Shown here: positions 62,383 to 64,000 of the stretch, piece after piece
How positions within the stretch are numbered: position 1 is the stretch's first letter
Layout: each line of letters begins with the position of its first letter
Source of the DNA: Methanobacteriota archaeon
GTDB taxonomy: Archaea > Methanobacteriota > Methanobacteria > Methanobacteriales > Methanobacteriaceae
Direction: 5' to 3'
Assembly (NCBI GenBank): GCA_023436175.1
Contig: JAEZKE010000012.1
Span: 41,372 to 105,371 of the forward strand
Length of the DNA: 64,000 nucleotides
Made by a program: the position numbers and the translations under genes
Notes under the pieces: model-generated
Told to the model about the DNA's origin: nothing
Database searches by the model: none
The model's input: only the letters and a program-made list of their open reading frames with translations

Positions 62383-62532
62383 CTAAAATAGGCCTAAAAC
62401 ACGTAGAATAAAGATTAAGGTCCCTATTACTATCATTATAGTTACTACAATTGATGCTCCAGAGAGTATTAAAAATAATTTTGCACGTTTATCTGGATCA
62501 TCCATGATATCTTCTATTGGGTCTATACTCAT
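62383..62532 (-). CDS. small single-span membrane protein (49 aa)
   Basis: ATG 62532 to TAG 62383, preceded by AAGGTGATCAA, an almost perfect complement of the archaeal 16S tail. MSIDPIEDIMDDPDKRAKLF, then a helix LILSGASIVVTIMIVIGTLIFILRVLGLF. It lies 27 bases after the UPF0216 gene, on the same strand, and is probably the last gene of that operon. The acidic N-terminus with DPDKRAK before the helix suggests a cytoplasmic N-end. Confidence 0.75.
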   Translation of the reverse strand: MSIDPIEDIMDDPDKRAKLFLILSGASIVVTIMIVIGTLIFILRVLGLF

Positions 62533-62559
62533 TTGATCACCTTGACTTTATTAATTTGA

Positions 62560-62964
62560 CTATCTTACGAGAAAGATGTACTGTGTAGTTGTTGGAAGCT
62601 CATTTCTAAGTTCCTTTATTTGAGGTCTATATATAAAAAGTTCACGTTTACATGGATCTATCTTTAATATTTTGCAAATAATGCTTGACTCCAGGTCTCC
62701 AGTAATTCTTGCTCCAGATGTTAGTGATTCGATTTCAATATAAATAGGAAGTTTCAATTTTTTGTAGTCCTCATTATCAATTATGCCGGCAATTTTTTTA
62801 AGTTCAACATTTTTAAATCTGTGCCTTGTACCATCTGCACCGAGTACATGGGGTTTTTCTTCTCTCAAAAGTTCTGCTAATGTTTTTCGACGTCTTGGGA
62901 GATGCCTGTTTAAACTTATAACCTGCTTTTTAAGAATATTATCTGAACGATCTAATTTTTTCAT
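62560..62964 (-). CDS. UPF0216 (DUF61) family protein
   Basis: 134 residues. LNRHLPRRRKTLAELLREEKPHVLGADGTRHRFKNVELKKIA and LKLPIYIEIESLTSGARITGDLESSIICKIL are the conserved blocks of UPF0216, an archaeal family of unknown function. Length is as usual. It lies near the ATP synthase genes as in related genomes. Confidence 0.9.
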   Translation of the reverse strand: MKKLDRSDNILKKQVISLNRHLPRRRKTLAELLREEKPHVLGADGTRHRFKNVELKKIAGIIDNEDYKKLKLPIYIEIESLTSGARITGDLESSIICKILKIDPCKRELFIYRPQIKELRNELPTTTQYIFLVR

Positions 62965-63112
62965 CTATTAATTTTATCTATTCCATTCATATAAGTTTTA
63001 TAAAAATAATCTAAAACATGGAAATAATGTTTTTAATATAGGTTGGACTGTATAAATAGCTTTGATTTATTTTTTGGTAATTAAAATAAAAAAAATAGTA
63101 AAAAAGAGGAGT

Positions 63113-63505
63113 TTATTTTATCATCTCTACAGGGAGAAGAACTAAAACTCCAAGTAAGTCGTCTTTTTGTATAGTACCATCGATGTTTGCAAGAAATGAA
63201 GCATAGTCAACTGTTCTTTTCATGCTCATAGGAAGATGAACTTCTTCTCCGACTGCCACTGTATGACCATATCTGTTTGATGCATAGGCAGATAAGAACA
63301 CTATGTGGTTTGCAGGGATGTTGATTTTTTTAATCTTTATTGATTTGGCTTCATTAGCTTTAATATCCATGTCCTCATCAGCTATTACGGCGCGTAGTTT
63401 ACCAATGATGTTTCCTACTTTAAAATCGCCTAATGCATGAAGTTCTTCGCCTTTAAGCTCTTCTTTAACCTCATCTACCCTATTTAATACTCTAATAGCT
63501 CCCAT
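63113..63505 (-). CDS. DUF22 domain protein
   Basis: 130 residues. IRVLNRVDEVKEELKGEELHALGDFKVGNIIGKLRAVIADEDMDI, then IPANHIVFLSAYASNRYGHTVAVGEEVHLPMS, matches the archaeal DUF22 family. The stop of the ATP synthase subunit D gene is one base from its ATG, so it is in the ATPase operon. Function unknown; its place suggests a link with the ATPase or its regulation. Confidence 0.85.
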   Translation of the reverse strand: MGAIRVLNRVDEVKEELKGEELHALGDFKVGNIIGKLRAVIADEDMDIKANEAKSIKIKKINIPANHIVFLSAYASNRYGHTVAVGEEVHLPMSMKRTVDYASFLANIDGTIQKDDLLGVLVLLPVEMIK

Positions 63506-63506
63506 T

Positions 63507-64000
63507 TTATGACTCCATGGCCTTTTTAATCATCTTCAACCTTACGAAGTTTTCCCTTTCCATTTCTTCAAGCCGCATTTCAATGTACTTGACTGTATTT
63601 TCTACTCTTGGAATGATTATGTGCTCTAGCGCATTTACCCTTCTTTTTGTTGACTCTATCTCTTCTGCAAGAAGTACAATGGTTTTTTCGATTTCTGCAA
63701 GTTCAAGTATTAAAGTGATTGATTCTTCGAATTTCCTTGCTGCCTCATCAAGTTTGGCAGAAGTATCTACAAATCCGTAACCCCTTTGAACCATGTTTCT
63801 TTGTGAAGTTTCAGCTTCAAGTATAGGCACTACAACACCCATTACACTCCGTGAGTCGATATCCACTTTGACAGATTCTTTAACAGACACAGCAGCTTTT
63901 TTAACAGCTAAGTCTCCCATAACAATTTGAGCAGTTGTGAGATCTTCAAATGCTTCTGCCATTTTTTTCTCAACTTCATCTCTGGAACCTTTTACACGTT
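63507..64000 (-). CDS. atpD: A/V-type ATP synthase subunit D, 5' end outside the window
   Basis: The frame is open to base 64000 ([20 protein letters not shown]...), so the start and ~60 residues lie outside; an internal ATG at 63962 is not the true start. [26 protein letters not shown] and [58 protein letters not shown] are the conserved coiled-coil parts of subunit D, the central rotor stalk between the A/B headpiece and the membrane ring. DUF22 follows by one base. Confidence 0.95.
   Translation of the reverse strand, partial: RVKGSRDEVEKKMAEAFEDLTTAQIVMGDLAVKKAAVSVKESVKVDIDSRSVMGVVVPILEAETSQRNMVQRGYGFVDTSAKLDEAARKFEESITLILELAEIEKTIVLLAEEIESTKRRVNALEHIIIPRVENTVKYIEMRLEEMERENFVRLKMIKKAMES

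Noticed and set aside
63507..63962. ATG 63962 as true start of ATP synthase subunit D
   Set aside because: The frame is open to the window edge with family-like sequence ([11 protein letters not shown]), and the family is ~60 residues longer.

Overview
The window is AT-rich archaeal DNA, most probably from a Methanobacterium-like member of the Methanobacteriales. The evidence is pseudomurein-binding repeats (two genes), an adhesin-like beta-helix protein, an archaeal A/V-type ATP synthase subunit D, NucS, UPF0216 and DUF22 proteins, a CCA-less tRNA gene, and Shine-Dalgarno sequences of the AGGTGATC type. Most of the window is accessory: single genes or pairs, long AT-rich spacers and several decayed genes. 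Only the right end (61-64 kb: tRNA-Gln, ATP-grasp protein, UPF0216, DUF22, AtpD) looks like conserved core.

Layout. 1-4.1 kb: a UvrD-type helicase (cut by the window edge) coupled to a PD-(D/E)XK/Fe-S nuclease, facing a CARF-winged-helix regulator of the Csa3 type; no CRISPR array is visible. 4.3-10.5 kb: DUF2085 protein, small membrane proteins, a receiver-only response regulator, zinc-ribbon protein, HicB with a broken hicA, a V4R-domain regulator and a DUF6508/ADP-ribosylglycohydrolase protein. 10.7-23.4 kb: an AlkZ-like protein, three tandemly duplicated zinc-ribbon membrane proteins (the last with a pseudomurein-binding module), a metallophosphoesterase, a GHMP kinase, an ACT-ACT-metallo-beta-lactamase protein and secreted proteins. 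23.5-35.9 kb: an AAA ATPase, a MarR-MATE pair, signal peptidase, rubredoxin, M24 peptidase, transglutaminase-like protein and an MFS exporter. 36-54 kb: a large pseudomurein-binding surface protein, a trypsin-like protease, a HEAT-repeat protein, NucS, a heme-type membrane pair, a TetR/LmrB-type module with three operators, HNH and PRC-barrel proteins, a SOUL protein and another MFS exporter. 54.3-60.6 kb: a palindrome cluster, a coiled-coil protein, a second full-length copy of the helicase, an adhesin and a Cas4-like nuclease.

Three themes stand out. First, two related helicase/nuclease loci sit at either end, one beside a CARF regulator and one beside a palindrome cluster. Second, five intergenic sites carry short palindromes, often 21 bp (9-bp arm, 3-nt loop, 9-bp arm); in the largest the palindromes are nested, as if new units had entered the loops of old ones. 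Third, three genes have a strong Shine-Dalgarno sequence correctly spaced to an in-frame ATT rather than ATG/GTG/TTG, suggesting AUU initiation. All functions are inferred by reading motifs; no database search was made.
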